From: Casuarina equisetifolia
Lineage: Eukaryota > Streptophyta > Magnoliopsida > Fagales > Casuarinaceae
DNA: 64,000 bases
Reading direction: 5' to 3'
Assembly: GCA_028551475.1 (NCBI GenBank)
Contig: CM052356.1
Location: 20,921,884-20,985,883, forward strand
In this document: positions 11,395 through 23,200 of the stretch, piece by piece
Numbering within the stretch: the stretch's first letter is position 1
How the letters are laid out: each line of letters begins with the position of its first letter
Made by a program: the position numbers and the translations under genes
The notes under the pieces: model-generated
Told to the model about the DNA's origin: nothing
Databases searched by the model: none
The model's input: the letters and a program-made list of their open reading frames with translations, nothing else

Positions 11395-13417
11395 TTAAAC
11401 ATACATGTATTCACCACCACGAATGGCATTTGCAGCACCTTTCCTCTCTTCTTCGGCCTCTTTTTCCCGCTCCTTCCAGCTCTCATAGGCATGGTCATCA
11501 GTTTGCAACTCATGGCGACAAATTGGACAAGAATTGTGTTCATCCTACCACAACCAAAATAAGTAAGTTAATGGAGATTCAATGTTATTCACTTTGGTTG
11601 TTTGTTTCTTTCCCTCCTTTACATAGCCCCAAGTAACAGTCAGTGACAAACAAATTTTAGCAATCCAGTGAAAGAAGAAACAACTATGAATTTCCCTAAA
11701 ATTCTAAGCAATGAGGTAAAGGTATATTACCAGCCATGGCTTTAGACAGGGAGGGTGGAAAGTATGCTTGCAGGGCAACTCTTGCATCTTGTCGTTAACA
11801 ACCAAGTTCTCCTTGCAAATCGCACACTCTGCATCTTTTCCAAGCTTAGCCAGGGTTTCCTCTTCAACAACAATGACTGGGAGCTTTGCAACAACTTCCT
11901 TACTGGCTGGTGGGACTCTTCTCGGTACGGCATCATGTTCCGGGATCTTAAGAACAGAGACATTGAGATGAACTTTTAAGTTAACTACTTCGTATGGCAC
12001 AAAACTAGTCTCTGTTTAACCCATATCAAAAGCTTAGCAGACCATTCACACAAGACGTACCTAAGGAACCAAGAGAAAAGGAGAGAAAGAGTTTATTGTT
12101 TGTAGAAATCAACTTGATTTTTTTTTTTTTGAACCAGTTGACACTTTAAATCATGTATCCCTCTTTAACATCTTTTTTCTTTAGGAAAAAAAAGGACGTA
12201 ACAGTAGGTCTACACAAATTTGCAAAAATCTTAGATGTAAATAAAACTTTATATAAGATTTTCTTTTTCTACCTAAATTTCCTGCTGAGGAAATTTTGAA
12301 AAGAGGAATTCACAACCATAACGATAGGGAATTAAGGAAGTACCAGCGGCAAAACCTCATCTAGGCCACTTATAAGCTCTTGAAGAAGGGTGGTAGCATC
12401 TTCTGATCTGTTATCGTTTTGTGCTGGACCTCGAGAAGATTCAGCTTCTAAAAGTGTAGAAGCGGTAGTCAAGAGGTTTGAATGCACCAGCCACTGAGGC
12501 AGTGGTGGCTCTGGATCCACGGTGAGATGTCCCTCAAAAAGATATCCTAAATCAAACAAATAAGAAATTGAAGCGAAGGTAGTTTCAAAATGGCGATGCA
12601 GAAAAGTATAGAGCAGGAATCGAAAGAGTTAGGAAACAAATTGGAAAGGGAACATTCTTCGGACCTGCATTGGAAGTGTTTGGATTATCTTCTGAAGACT
12701 GAGAAGGATTATTTACTTGCTGTACGTGTTCCCTAGCCTGCAGAATGCACGTCTTCAAGTGCTGCTTCTCGGACGCATCAGAAACCAGGCCTTCGGCCAG
12801 TTCAAAGAGCCCCAATCCTGCAAGCCAGAATCCTGGCATCGTGTACCTCGTCTTCAAGATAGTCGCGACCCGGCATACAACAGAATAGAACTGCCATCAC
12901 CACCAAAAGTTACGCCTGTCAATACTTTACTAAATTTCCACAAATTTGAAATTCATTCCATATCACATTTCCGTGTGGCATGCACAATTCAGCGTTTGAA
13001 CCAGAAACATAATCATAAGAGATTCAATTAACAAAAAAACTAAAACTAAAAATATATAGGTATCTATGGATACAGATATAGATTCTCTTCCCATCAAAGA
13101 CGCAACAATAAATCTGATATTCGAGAGACGGGGTGAACAGAAAATAGAGGTACTTATTTTTGCGGATTGAACGAAAGTGAAGCATCGATCTCAATTCAAT
13201 AAAATTTAAAGAAAACATCTGGTAAAATAACTAAATAAAGAGATAAAGGGGGAGAGAAAGAAAGGCGAACCAATTTGCGCAGAGACGGTGATGCAGATGG
13301 ATAAAGGCCTCGGAGCAGAGATTGTAGCGAAAATACAGCCTCCTCGAACTTCTGCTTCTTCCCAAGCTGCTTCTGCAATTCCTCCAATTCACGTTTCAAA
13401 CCCTCCTCACGATCCAT
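11395..13417 (-). CDS. AIP2: AIP2-type RING-H2 E3 ubiquitin ligase, 5 exons, 313 aa
   Basis: Closely resembles Arabidopsis AIP2 (ABI3-interacting protein 2, ~310 aa), an E3 ligase that promotes degradation of the seed transcription factor ABI3 and so dampens ABA responses. Minus-strand exons: 13271-13417, 12665-12890, 12344-12546, 11731-11946, 11395-11544. All are GT-AG and total 942 bp = 314 codons. Seen in order: N-terminal coiled-coil-like KRELEELQKQLGKKQKFEEAV (residues ~8-28), FYSVVCRVATILKTRYT, SDASEKQHLKTC, YLFEGHLTVDPEPP, PPASKEVV, and a C3H2C3 RING-H2 at about residues 233-273 (CAIC ... CKHTFH ... CLKPWL ... CPIC), split by the last intron after KPWL. The C-terminus is GGEYMYV. Start chosen at MDREEG because it matches the family start; the open frame continues 35 codons upstream to another Met (13522). 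Function in ABI3 turnover is by homology. Confidence 0.94.
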
Positions 13418-14312
13418 CCTCTTTTCTCTTTCTCGCAACAGTTTGATTTCCTTCGCTTTCGTTCTTCCTCTTCTCTTCGCTTTTCTTATAAGATCGATTT
13501 TGTTGCCGAGGAGGTTACCCAAACCGCCCTTCAGAGAAGCAATGATTGCCGTTCACCCTTCGTCGCAGCCTGCCAGATGTGACCAACCCCTTGTCGTTTA
13601 AGGAATTTGACCGTCGTTTGAGGGCAAAGTACAATTGATAAGATGTTTTGTTTGGCAAGCTGCCGTAAGTTCTGGATAAGATCATGAATACTGTCCTGGA
13701 TAAATTCGTGATTTATTATTAAAAATAAAAAAGATCCTACGTATCTAGTTCTTGAAGCCCTTATAATAAATTCGTAAATAAATACTTCAATTCCTGTTTA
13801 GACTAATAAATTTACTCATTTAAGTAAACAGAAATGAAAAAACATTTTTGTCAAGAAAAGTCCCACATTTGGTAGAGAAGGCTTTAGAAGTGCAAGGATA
13901 AAATTTCCTTATGAGCTAATTTTTAAAGAAGGTGAAAGTCCATTAATAGTATCAATTGGCGGTGGATAAAGGCTACTCAATGTGTGACAAGGGAGATCAT
14001 AACACCAAATCATAACATTAATGGGCTCCGATCAAGCTTCATCGCCAATTCAATGTACATATTTACATAGAAATAAAAAACTTTTCTCAATTTTTCCTCT
14101 CAACCATTGAGCAGAAAGAGTTAGTACGAATTTCTTGCTTTTTATTGGTTAGTATAATAAAGAAGCAATGGAAGATAAGATTTTAACCAAAAAATATACA
14201 AAATAGAAGTAAAATCAGGTATGTAAACATAAATCTTATCTTAATTATCTACTCAAAACCCATTGTGGATGTAAGATTGGCGTTCAGATTCTGGCATAAA
14301 GCCTCTTTTAAG

Positions 14313-14384
14313 GCAATTTTATTTCTAACAGGCGTATGGAGCGAGGAAGCAATTTTAGTTCTACCAGACGTATGGTGTGAGGAA
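14313..14384. repeat. Two tandem copies of a 36-bp unit
   Basis: GCAATTTTA.TTCTA begins at 14313 and again at 14349. Both copies continue through CGTATGG.G.GAGGAA with four or five substitutions. Confidence 0.85.
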
Positions 14385-14590
14385 GCAACGAAGAAGGAAT
14401 TGGAAGTCGTGTGAATGTGTATTTTCTGCATTAAATGGCTTCACCACATAGCCAATCCTTCCAGTTACCAATGAGATCTACAGCTTGGAACAGGAAGCTA
14501 GATGTTGCCCTACACTTACAGGAAACCGTGCCCAACACTCAAACAAGAAAAGTACACAACGTGTATTGCCCAACAGTATGAAAAGTGAAC

Positions 14591-14619
14591 CAAAGAACAA
14601 AGAACAAAGAACAAAGAAC
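14591..14619. repeat. Heptanucleotide microsatellite (CAAAGAA)4
   Basis: Four perfect copies of CAAAGAA in a row. Confidence 0.95.
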
Positions 14620-14936
14620 GGGTGCGAAACTGTGTACAGAAAAGCAAGCTTTTCCTCGGAACTGTCACGTTATAACACATATTCTTTCTTAAGGCATCAA
14701 AACTGATGCTTTTTATGTTTTGTGGATATCATCTTTTACTAAAGCGTTAAAAGTATGTTTTTTATCGCATGCTAATCGCAGTTGAAGTCTTGGTAGATCT
14801 CCAAATTTGTCAATCAAAATAATCTGCGATAGATTTCCATTAGGGCTGCTTTGCTCAAACAGATCAAATAAACAGGAAAAACAATCCAAAGAATATTAAA
14901 AATACAAAGAAAGAAGACAGAAAAGGTGCCTAGTTT

Positions 14937-16151
14937 TCAGACAGACGCCTCAATCCTGGGCTCAAAGGAGAAGGCAGACATGAAGTCTACCGCTACACCA
15001 TTCATACAACATTTGGGCAATTCCACCCATTCATTGCTGACCAGATCGCAAAGAACGTAACTGAATAGATCGGCTGAGTTTAAGCAGATCAAAATCCGGT
15101 GACCGGCCCCAACACAGTTTATATCCACCTTCCTGCCAAACCACTCATGTGACATTGCGGGAGGCATTGCTGCAATCTGGTGCCAACACCGGATCTCCTC
15201 ATCATATCTCCATACCCGAAGGCTTGCACTTTCGAGGAATTCTGACAACATAACAACAAGCATTTCGCCTCCACATTCCACCATATCAATGGAGTACTCA
15301 GAATAGACAGGCAACAACCTGGGGTACTCCGTGAACAACTTGTGGGTCAGCTTGCAAGTGACAACCTTCCCTGAGGAGCTGAGGAAATACACAATCTCTT
15401 CACCATCTTTATTTGTGAAAACCGATGAGTATTGCTTAGATGGGCTTCGCTGCATGTCAGTTGCTACAACATATCCAGCCTTATTCAGGAAATACACAGC
15501 ATTGTCATCATTTGCGTCAAATCCCTGAGAGCATTCAACCTTTCTGCTTAATGCGGTTTCCTCCTCCCAGCAACCCATATTGGAGTTGTAAACTACGCAC
15601 GAGAGCGTTGGAAGTTCACCCGAAAGTAGGACAAGCTTATAGGAGCTGGGTTGGTTGGAAGACGTGCTCATCACAATGGCATGGACAGTTTGATCTCGTT
15701 GGATTGGATCCAGCGGAGGGAGCTCTCTGCACGAACCCGTCACGAGATTGCACACAATGAAGTTGCCAGTTAAGTTACGAAAACATACCAAGCCACCAGC
15801 GGTGGCGACGGGCATGGCATTGAGATTATAGTCTTTCTGGAGGAGAGGTGGGTGATTAAGTTTCTTCCAACTTCTGTCTGCAGAATCAAAGACAATTGAC
15901 TGGTTGAGATTGGGATTGACCATGAAAAACCATGGATCCCTTGAGGGAATGTGGGAGCAGGCAAGCTTGAAACCAGCAGAAGATGCAACTGATTTCCATC
16001 TTTTGCACACCGAATTAAGGCGGAAAAATGTGGATGTTGGAAGCCATGAAAGGACCCTTTCAAGAACGTCCTCATTGAGATCATCCATAGAGAAGCTCAA
16101 CATTTCATTTTCCCGTGACTTTCTCTTCCCAGTAGTTCTTGAAGACTCCAT
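14937..16151 (-). CDS. F-box protein with kelch-type C-terminal region, 404 aa
   Basis: A single uninterrupted 405-codon frame. An F-box at about residues 22-60 (MDDLNEDVLERVLSWLP ... FRLNSVCKRW) would bind SKP1/ASK in an SCF ubiquitin ligase. The remaining ~340 residues have the repeated W/G pattern of plant F-box/kelch proteins (PWFFMVNPN, GLVCFRN, SCRELPPLDP, W.YDEEIRCWHQIA, VSNEWVELPKC), the presumed substrate-binding part. It ends FSFEPRIEASV, as in several family members. Start set at MESSRT (16151) and not at the upstream Met at 16262, because sequence above 16175 looks like an intron ending ...CATTGCAG, so the 37 extra codons are probably not translated. I cannot name a specific orthologue or substrate. 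The gene looks intact. Confidence 0.9.
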   Translation of the reverse strand: MESSRTTGKRKSRENEMLSFSMDDLNEDVLERVLSWLPTSTFFRLNSVCKRWKSVASSAGFKLACSHIPSRDPWFFMVNPNLNQSIVFDSADRSWKKLNHPPLLQKDYNLNAMPVATAGGLVCFRNLTGNFIVCNLVTGSCRELPPLDPIQRDQTVHAIVMSTSSNQPSSYKLVLLSGELPTLSCVVYNSNMGCWEEETALSRKVECSQGFDANDDNAVYFLNKAGYVVATDMQRSPSKQYSSVFTNKDGEEIVYFLSSSGKVVTCKLTHKLFTEYPRLLPVYSEYSIDMVECGGEMLVVMLSEFLESASLRVWRYDEEIRCWHQIAAMPPAMSHEWFGRKVDINCVGAGHRILICLNSADLFSYVLCDLVSNEWVELPKCCMNGVAVDFMSAFSFEPRIEASV

Positions 16152-17250
16152 TGAATAAAAACTTGTGAAAGCGAACTGCAATGACAAAAGGGCAGACGGT
16201 GTCACAAGCAAAGTATTGGCTGAAATTAAGACAAGTAAATTATTGAACTGGTATCCAAGCAAATCATGCAGAAACTCAGGAAGTAGGAGATGGGTATGAA
16301 ATTAAATCAGCTATATATCAGAAGAATGCGACAATCTACAGACCTAAAACCTGCATCTAAGAATGACTCAAAGAGAACAAAGAAGAGTTACCCCTGAGAT
16401 ACCTTCTTCCCCAACTCCTCCTCAAATACCCTCTTCTCTCCGGTATTTATTGGATTGAAGGAAACAATTTGCGTACCAACACCCGGGAAGAATAGGGATA
16501 AGCAGAAGCAAGAACGAATGGTAAAGTTCCTAGAGTAGATAGAGCAGAAAAGGAAATTGGGCGTAACAAGAATCTCTTGAGAAACTCCTGGTTCGGATCA
16601 TCAAGAAGTCAGACTACAGATGGAACAATCAACAGAAGAAGAGTAAAATTCCCCAAGAAAGGAGTTAAAAGAATCGGATTCAAGCGGAAAATAAAGGAGC
16701 TAGAGCGATTTTAGGGTCAAGAAAGGACTTTGAAAAGCACTATACAAAGAGAAAAGAAAGTAACTTTTTCTTTTAGAGAAGATGGAATTAATGTTGGTGA
16801 AAATGTTCTTCTTAGTGTAGATTAGACAATGTCGGGCTACAAGAACCCCAAAAATGATCAATCCAGCTCAAAGTCGAATTCAAGTAAACACAGTAACTAA
16901 AAGAGTGAACACAATATCAAAGAAAGAGATTTATTAAGCTATGCCGGCGAAACAGAAAAGAAAACGAAACTCAAAACATAAGCTGAACTATGAAAAGAAG
17001 AAGATCAGATGAAGGGCAAGGGAAAAGGTACCTGCAACTGCGAGAGCGGAGTGAGGGGAGAAAACAGCGAGAGTGAAAACGGATAGCGTTTGAGTCTATC
17101 TTCGGCGTTTCTTAAGAGGAGAGTTGGGAGAGGAAGGGGACCATCCAGCCCATAAAAGGGAAAATGAAAAAGGGAAAGCGAGGTCAGTAGGAAGAGAGGT
17201 AGGAAGCTTCCTAGGAGGCCCTTTTTGTTGGCGTTGTAGAGCTTTCGTTG
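16152..17250 (-). promoter_or_regulatory. F-box gene leader with a probable 5'-UTR intron
   Basis: On the minus strand an acceptor (TTGCAG then TTCGC) ends at 16176, 24 bases above the start codon. A matching donor (GCAG then GTACCT) lies at 17031, giving an intron of about 856 bp, with an upstream non-coding exon from 17032 to roughly 17250. The intron is AG-rich and has no gene. The splice sites are read from sequence only. Confidence 0.5.
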
Positions 17251-20236
17251 ACACCTTACAAAGATTGTAGGGAGCACACGAGGGGGAACAATCTCTCACA
17301 TACAAAATATACAAATCGACGGGAGTTGACTCTGCCGGTTTCTACTTGGCTATCTCCTTCTTTTGCTTCTCTCTTTTCTTTTTTCTTCCCTTTTAGTCCG
17401 GGTTGTCTCTGCTCGGCTTTGGATTCGTGTTTAAAGTCATCTCTCCCGAACATAATCAGTGGTGCTGCTTGTCACTTTGAACAATCTCGACATGAAAGAA
17501 AGAGAAAGGGCGTGGGAATTGGTACCTTTTGCTTTGTTATCTCAAAGGGGCCCGTATGGTTTCGACACGGACACACACAGATATCTATATATATATTATT
17601 GTTCACGTCAAGTAGGCATTTTGCATGTCAAAGGGTGCTTTCCGGTGCGGACATTTCAAAGCAAAAGTGGCCCTTCTTCTGCTCTTTTGGCGGCCTCGTT
17701 GTGGAATCTCTGTCTCTCTCCCAGTGCGGCTCTCTGCTTTGTGGCAGTAAGTCAAAGGCCCGGATTCCTGACTCAGAAGCCAAGCAATTTAATAGGGAAA
17801 ATATTCGATACGACAAAGAGAAAAGCCGGAAACTCCGTCTCTCCCTTGTTCATCTAAAATAAGGGCGTGTCATTGAAGGTCAATGCATGCAGAGATCTCG
17901 ATGACATACAGTCCCAACACTGGCTTAGGATTTTGGGCAATCATACAGGGGTCACTTGTAGCCCCTGCACTTCCCTTCCCACTTGCCACCGTCCTTTACC
18001 CCTATTCCAAACATAATGCTGTCGCCGCTCGTGACCCCAGCATTGGTTGCTGTTCGCCTGTTATACTTCGGTTAGGGTAGGACCAATCTCATACAATGCA
18101 TTTACTTTACGCATCCCACTGTTATACGAAAAGACAAAAAAAAGTGAGCTTGTTACCTCAATCTTTTTCATTAGGTCAAAAGATTAATCCCATTTGCTGT
18201 CAAGAAGAAGACAGGCAACCACAATGACATGAATGTTTGGATGAGTTTGCAAACACCTAAAAGTCATATACTCTTTCTTCAAACACAATCATGTACGAGG
18301 TCAGAATTTGACTCTTCCCTCTCTCAATAAATCTCTTAAATCTTTCACTTTCATTTTTTATTTTAAAAAATAAAAAATAAAAAAAGTTACCTGAGTGGTC
18401 GGGATTCAAGCTTTTTCCTTCCCCGATAAAATCCCCTCAAATTTCCCCTTCTCCTAATAAAATCTTCTAAAAATTCCCCCTATCTATCTTGATAAAAAAG
18501 AAAAAAAAATCATGGCCAGCAAGATCAACCATACCTACTAAATCAAATCTTCCTACCATCACTAATTCTTCAGACATCTTAATTAAAAGTCAATCATTAT
18601 AGGTAAATTGTTGTCCTTTCAAAAAACTTATAATAAGAGGACCTTGAAGAAATTGAGAAACCAAAGATATGTTTATTGATTCATTGAGTTACGTATAAAA
18701 TTGAACACAATAACTACACATTCATGATTGGCTTTGTTCGGTAATGGTCACCATGTTTTTCTTTCCTCTTGGTGAGATTGATGATTACTAGCAACATGCT
18801 AAGTTAGCGTTTTGTATATGAAAGAAAAAAGAAATTATATGTAGGTTGAATAGCAATGAAGTCCAAGAAGGTTGATAAAAGGACATCAACTACGAACTTA
18901 ACAATGTGTGTTAGAATTTTATCTCACATTAAAAGTGTCTAGCCATAGGTCTAACCTTTTTAATGGATGTAGTTTAATAGCTTTTAGATAGATCTCCTAA
19001 CTTTTAACATGGAATCATATATTATTCAGGCCTTTTGAATCGATAGCCAAAAAGACCTCCTATATTAGTTGAACATTACAACCGTTTGCTCATCTTTTTT
19101 AATTGCATCTCTTTTTCTAAATTGGACTAGGCTTGTCTCATTTTAGATTGGATTAGGTTTTAATTTCAAGATCTATTTAAAATTTTTCAATTTAAGTAAA
19201 CTTAGTAGGTTTAGTCTTTTAACCAATTAGCTCAGTAGTAACTCATGTGCGTAAACTAGATGCATACATTGTAATATTAATTTTTTATTTTATTTTTTCA
19301 AAACTTGGTGAAGCCATTGCACACCAAACTTCATCAATACCAAACCTATACACCTCTTCATTGGCTTCAAATGAAACTTGCCCACCATTGTTCCAAACAA
19401 TACACAAAAAGACTTCTTACTTTTGAATGACTTTTGGGTAATATTGAGCTTTTTAACAATAAAATCAAATCTAATAGCCAAGTTTGAATAACAAGGAGAC
19501 GAGGCAGATGGTCTGATTATTTTTGTCTTGTTTCCTAGTGATTTATATAAGTTGAGTTAAAGTTTTCTTTTGAAAATAAGTTTCCAACATTTTTTATGCT
19601 ACTTTTACGGCTGCATCTTGCTGTCCGTGGAGCAGAGACTACAATGCAGATCCACATTTCAACCAGCAGAAGTAGATTCTCGTCATTCCGAAGGTTAGGA
19701 AATTACTGAACTCAGGAATTTGTTGACAGGTTGAAACCGGCAAAGAATTTACACCCAATAAATTATGAAGAATTAGTAGGCGGTACATGAGTAGAGCTGA
19801 CCCAGATGTCCAACGAATTTATCCGAAAAGGATGCTCCAAAGCACTCATTTTGATGCGATTGGTGTGATATTACATAAAAGGTTCAGAATAACTCAAGCA
19901 CAACAAAAGATTTTAACCGAAAGTCCAGTAATGTATTTAAGATTATCCATAGCGTCTCTTCTCTGATGACACCACCACCTTTATCTTATTGAGAGCAAAT
20001 TGAAACTTTGGCACCCGGCATTTGCAAAATGCCTCTCAATTGTTTGAAACACAAATAGCAAAATGTCCTTTTTAATTGGGAAATAAAAAAAAAACTAGTC
20101 TTCGCACAGGTTATTGTACACAAACCAAAATGAAACCTACAATTCAGAATGTTGTATAGCAGGATCTTTCCGGCAACTGATTTCTTTTTGGTGTATTCTA
20201 TCCTTCGGTTATTATCTCTTCCTTGCTTGAGCTTTA
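17251..20236. other. Intergenic, no gene; one LTR-like insertion
   Basis: Upstream side of the F-box gene and downstream side of the invertase. A 204-codon plus-strand frame at 17248-17862 has no domain and overlaps the F-box leader, so it is not called. An A/T palindromic tract lies at about 18355-18386. A short LTR-like sequence at 18909-19009 is listed separately. Confidence 0.5.
18909..19009 (+). mobile_element. Candidate TRIM/solo LTR, 101 bp (fossil)
   Basis: Starts TGTTAG and ends TTAACA, matching the TG...CA rule with inverted ends TGTTA/TAACA. It is followed directly by TGGAATCATATA, which resembles a decayed methionine-tRNA primer-binding site. The interior (TTTATCTCACATT..., AAAGTGTCTAGCC, TTTTTAATGG) resembles short plant terminal-repeat elements in miniature. 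No second copy was seen nearby, so it may be solo. Age unknown. Confidence 0.4.
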
Positions 20237-23200
20237 TCAGCAAGTCCAAGAAGAGGATCTCTTAAGTACTGGCTTCATTTGCTTATCCTCTTCCAGGGAA
20301 ATCATTCCCAAGTGTGATGGATCCTCAAGCATCATCTTTGCCACTAAATATCCCGCAATGGACCAGGTCTGGTATTTTCTTGCCTGCTTCCCGACATACC
20401 TGCCAAGTTTCCCATCGTAATATTCTGGCCAGTTATCCTTGAGGAGACGACTTTCTGCAAGCTCGATTGCTCGTCTTGCAATTTGCGGTCGTCCCGTTTT
20501 GATGCAAGCAGCCGTTAGCAGCCACAAAAGCACTGCATGCACGACAAAGAGGCAACAAATAAAAATAAAAATATAATTCTGAAATAAAATAAAATAACCC
20601 AAGAAAAAGGATGAGTATGAACCCCAAACAGATTTGAAAAGCATAAGTAAAACAACAGCACATATGTTGCTTCTATTTTCAACAGTTCAATAATTATATA
20701 TAAGGAGCATGATGTCAATAATTACTTGGTGTCAAAATAACTGATATGCAAATTTGGAGTAGGTGAGGCCGAGGAAAAGTACTCGGCCTATTAAGCAACG
20801 TAATCATAATGTTATTCAGAGTACAAGGTACTTTGCTTTTATGCTTAGCTTTTATGAAAAAGTATAACACTCATTGGAAGGAGTTGAAGGAAGCTGTATA
20901 GAACTCAATGATTACTGTTTGTTTAGGGAAGAAAAACATACGGAATAGACAATATCAGAATCAGAGATGTTCATATCAGGTTCAGTTTCAACTCGTTTGC
21001 TCCTATTCAGCTTTAAGCTCCTCTCTTTTTCAATTTCTCATGTAACAAGTGATGTCCACATGTCTAGACAGCAGCTAAAATGAAACACAGGATGAGTGCA
21101 TGAAATGATTTAAAATAAAGAAGACAACTAAAGGTGCTTAATTTTTCTGGAGATAGTCAACTAAACCCTTAGAATATTGAAGATATAGCCATGAAGTTAT
21201 TTTTACGGGTTGGCAGAAATTAGAATTATACCTGATTGAAGCTACCCTCAAGAGCCTTTTCGTGGAAAAAGCAACAAGTGTGCTAAAAAATAACGGGTTT
21301 CGAGAGGTTAGAACATGAAAGAGTTGGCTTGTGCCTAGGAAGAGGGTGTAGCAATGTAGGATTCAGAGCTTCTTTCTCTAGAAATTTCCCTCTCTAGATT
21401 TTTCACTGCTTTGATCATTTATGTTGCATGTTGACTTTCTTCCCTCGATTCTTCATTTCTTGTTGAGGAGTACTGGGTTATCCCTTTTTTTTTTTTTTTT
21501 ATGATTTTTAAATTGAAATCAAGGTTTTTCTTGAGATTTTCCTGCAATAATCTAGGGGACAAGGTTGGCACCCATTCAGGAAATCCAAGCCAGCTCTGGC
21601 AACCCATAAGGCCTGTTCCTAAAGGATCTTATGCCTAGAAATCAACCAGGCCCCCTTGGGTGCACGAAGCCAGGAATAATAAGAGGCCACAATGCGGAAA
21701 CTGCCTGTAATGCTGCAAATACTCCCAAGGTTACTGCAGCAGCTATGCCAAAGCCCTCAGAGGATCACACCCACCTGAGGGGAGAACCGTCAAGCCACAA
21801 GGTAATTCAACTGCCCCTCTATGAAATTGAAGTACAAGAAGCCTCTTAGATAAAATTAAGGGTTAAGGTTGAATGGCCTAAGGAAGAAGCCAATTAAGGA
21901 TGCAGGGCATCGGAGTTCACTCTTACTGGATACTTTAGGGGAAATAAACTTCCTTTTCCAGTAGTGGACCCAACTCCCATAGGATTTGGGATAAGGCTAG
22001 TCTAATTAACGTTCTACCTTCAGACTGTAGGTATTTCTACAAATATGGGGGCTTGATAGCATCACTTGAGAATTTGATCAAACCCAATGTAATCTGGCTC
22101 TGGCTAAAGGATCTATAGTTTTGAAACACTGGCAGCCGAACTTAAGTTTGTTAAAGGATGAATTAGAGAGAGTTCACACTAGGGATCGGTTCAACTCCAT
22201 CAAATTTCCTTAACACACTGGATGCTGGGTAGTCCTCTGTACATGGACAGTCATGGAGAAACGTATTAACTGTGGAAGGACCTGGCTGGAGGTTCACAAG
22301 GCCAGTAGCACCAATTCTAGGGTGTTGGATTCGCCACAGACAGTTCTATGAAAATGATTGTCTAAAGGAGCACGTGGTTGAGAGGGGACAAGGTTGGCAA
22401 GGGGAAAGCCTGCTATGACATAGCAAGAAATGACAAAGAATCTATAACAACCAAACTCGTGGTTGAGGTTCAAAGTATAAGTAAAAGGAAAGGCAGGGGA
22501 ACTGTCTAATCACGACAATGGAAAGGATGAAGAGAATATAGCTGATTGTGCTTAAAACGAGAACCAAATAGAGTAAGTAAAAGGACCTGTCACCATGACA
22601 CATCTACTTGAATTGGAAGTGATGTCCCTCTAATGACTCCTGAAAGTCAGTTATTTGCCTCGGTGCTTGAGACATGATTCTTTATTTGTATTAAGGTTTG
22701 GAAGAGACTAAAGTGAGAGGAACTAATCTGAAAGCTTGCCTTCAGAGCTAGCTCTCCAGCTCATTTCCACGATCAGTAGGAGTTTAGAGAAAATCATTTG
22801 CTTCAGGGGGATACTGTTAGTCATCATACTAAAATCCCATGTTGTCCAGAACTACAGTTGACCCTGTCATATGCTTGTTCATCGCAAAAACAGTGATTCC
22901 TATCAACTTCAAAAATTTGTTTTCTTTACTGACTTCTACTTCCACCTCTAAAACTATAAATGATGTATTATCTATCAAAAACCTCGATAACAAACATCCT
23001 TCACAAATAGCATATGGAACTTCATTTGGCAAACTTAAAAGCATTAACTTAGAAAACTTGACAAGAAGAAGACCGGCAAACCTGGCCAAGATCCTCCATT
23101 ATGGTAACTCCATCTAGTGTTCTTGGGGTCACAACCAGTGACAATTCTCCACTCATGACTTTCTATGGCAGGATAACATATTTTCAAAGGCATTTCTCCA

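Larger units (their letters stand above)
13418..14936. other. Spacer between AIP2-type and F-box genes
   Basis: Contains the 5' leader of the RING gene (just above 13417) and the 3' flank of the F-box gene. Two short tandem repeats are listed separately. No gene recognised. Confidence 0.55.

Noticed and set aside
13418-13522. 35-codon upstream extension of the AIP2-type protein
   Set aside because: The family begins at the MDREEG-type start; the extension is basic and unlike any homologue I know.
17248-17862. 204-codon plus-strand open frame
   Set aside because: No domain, overlaps the leader region of the F-box gene, composition looks non-coding.
19210-19250. tRNA-like string (ATTAGCTCAGT)
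   Set aside because: No matching T-arm or acceptor stem follows; probably chance or an old SINE-like remnant.
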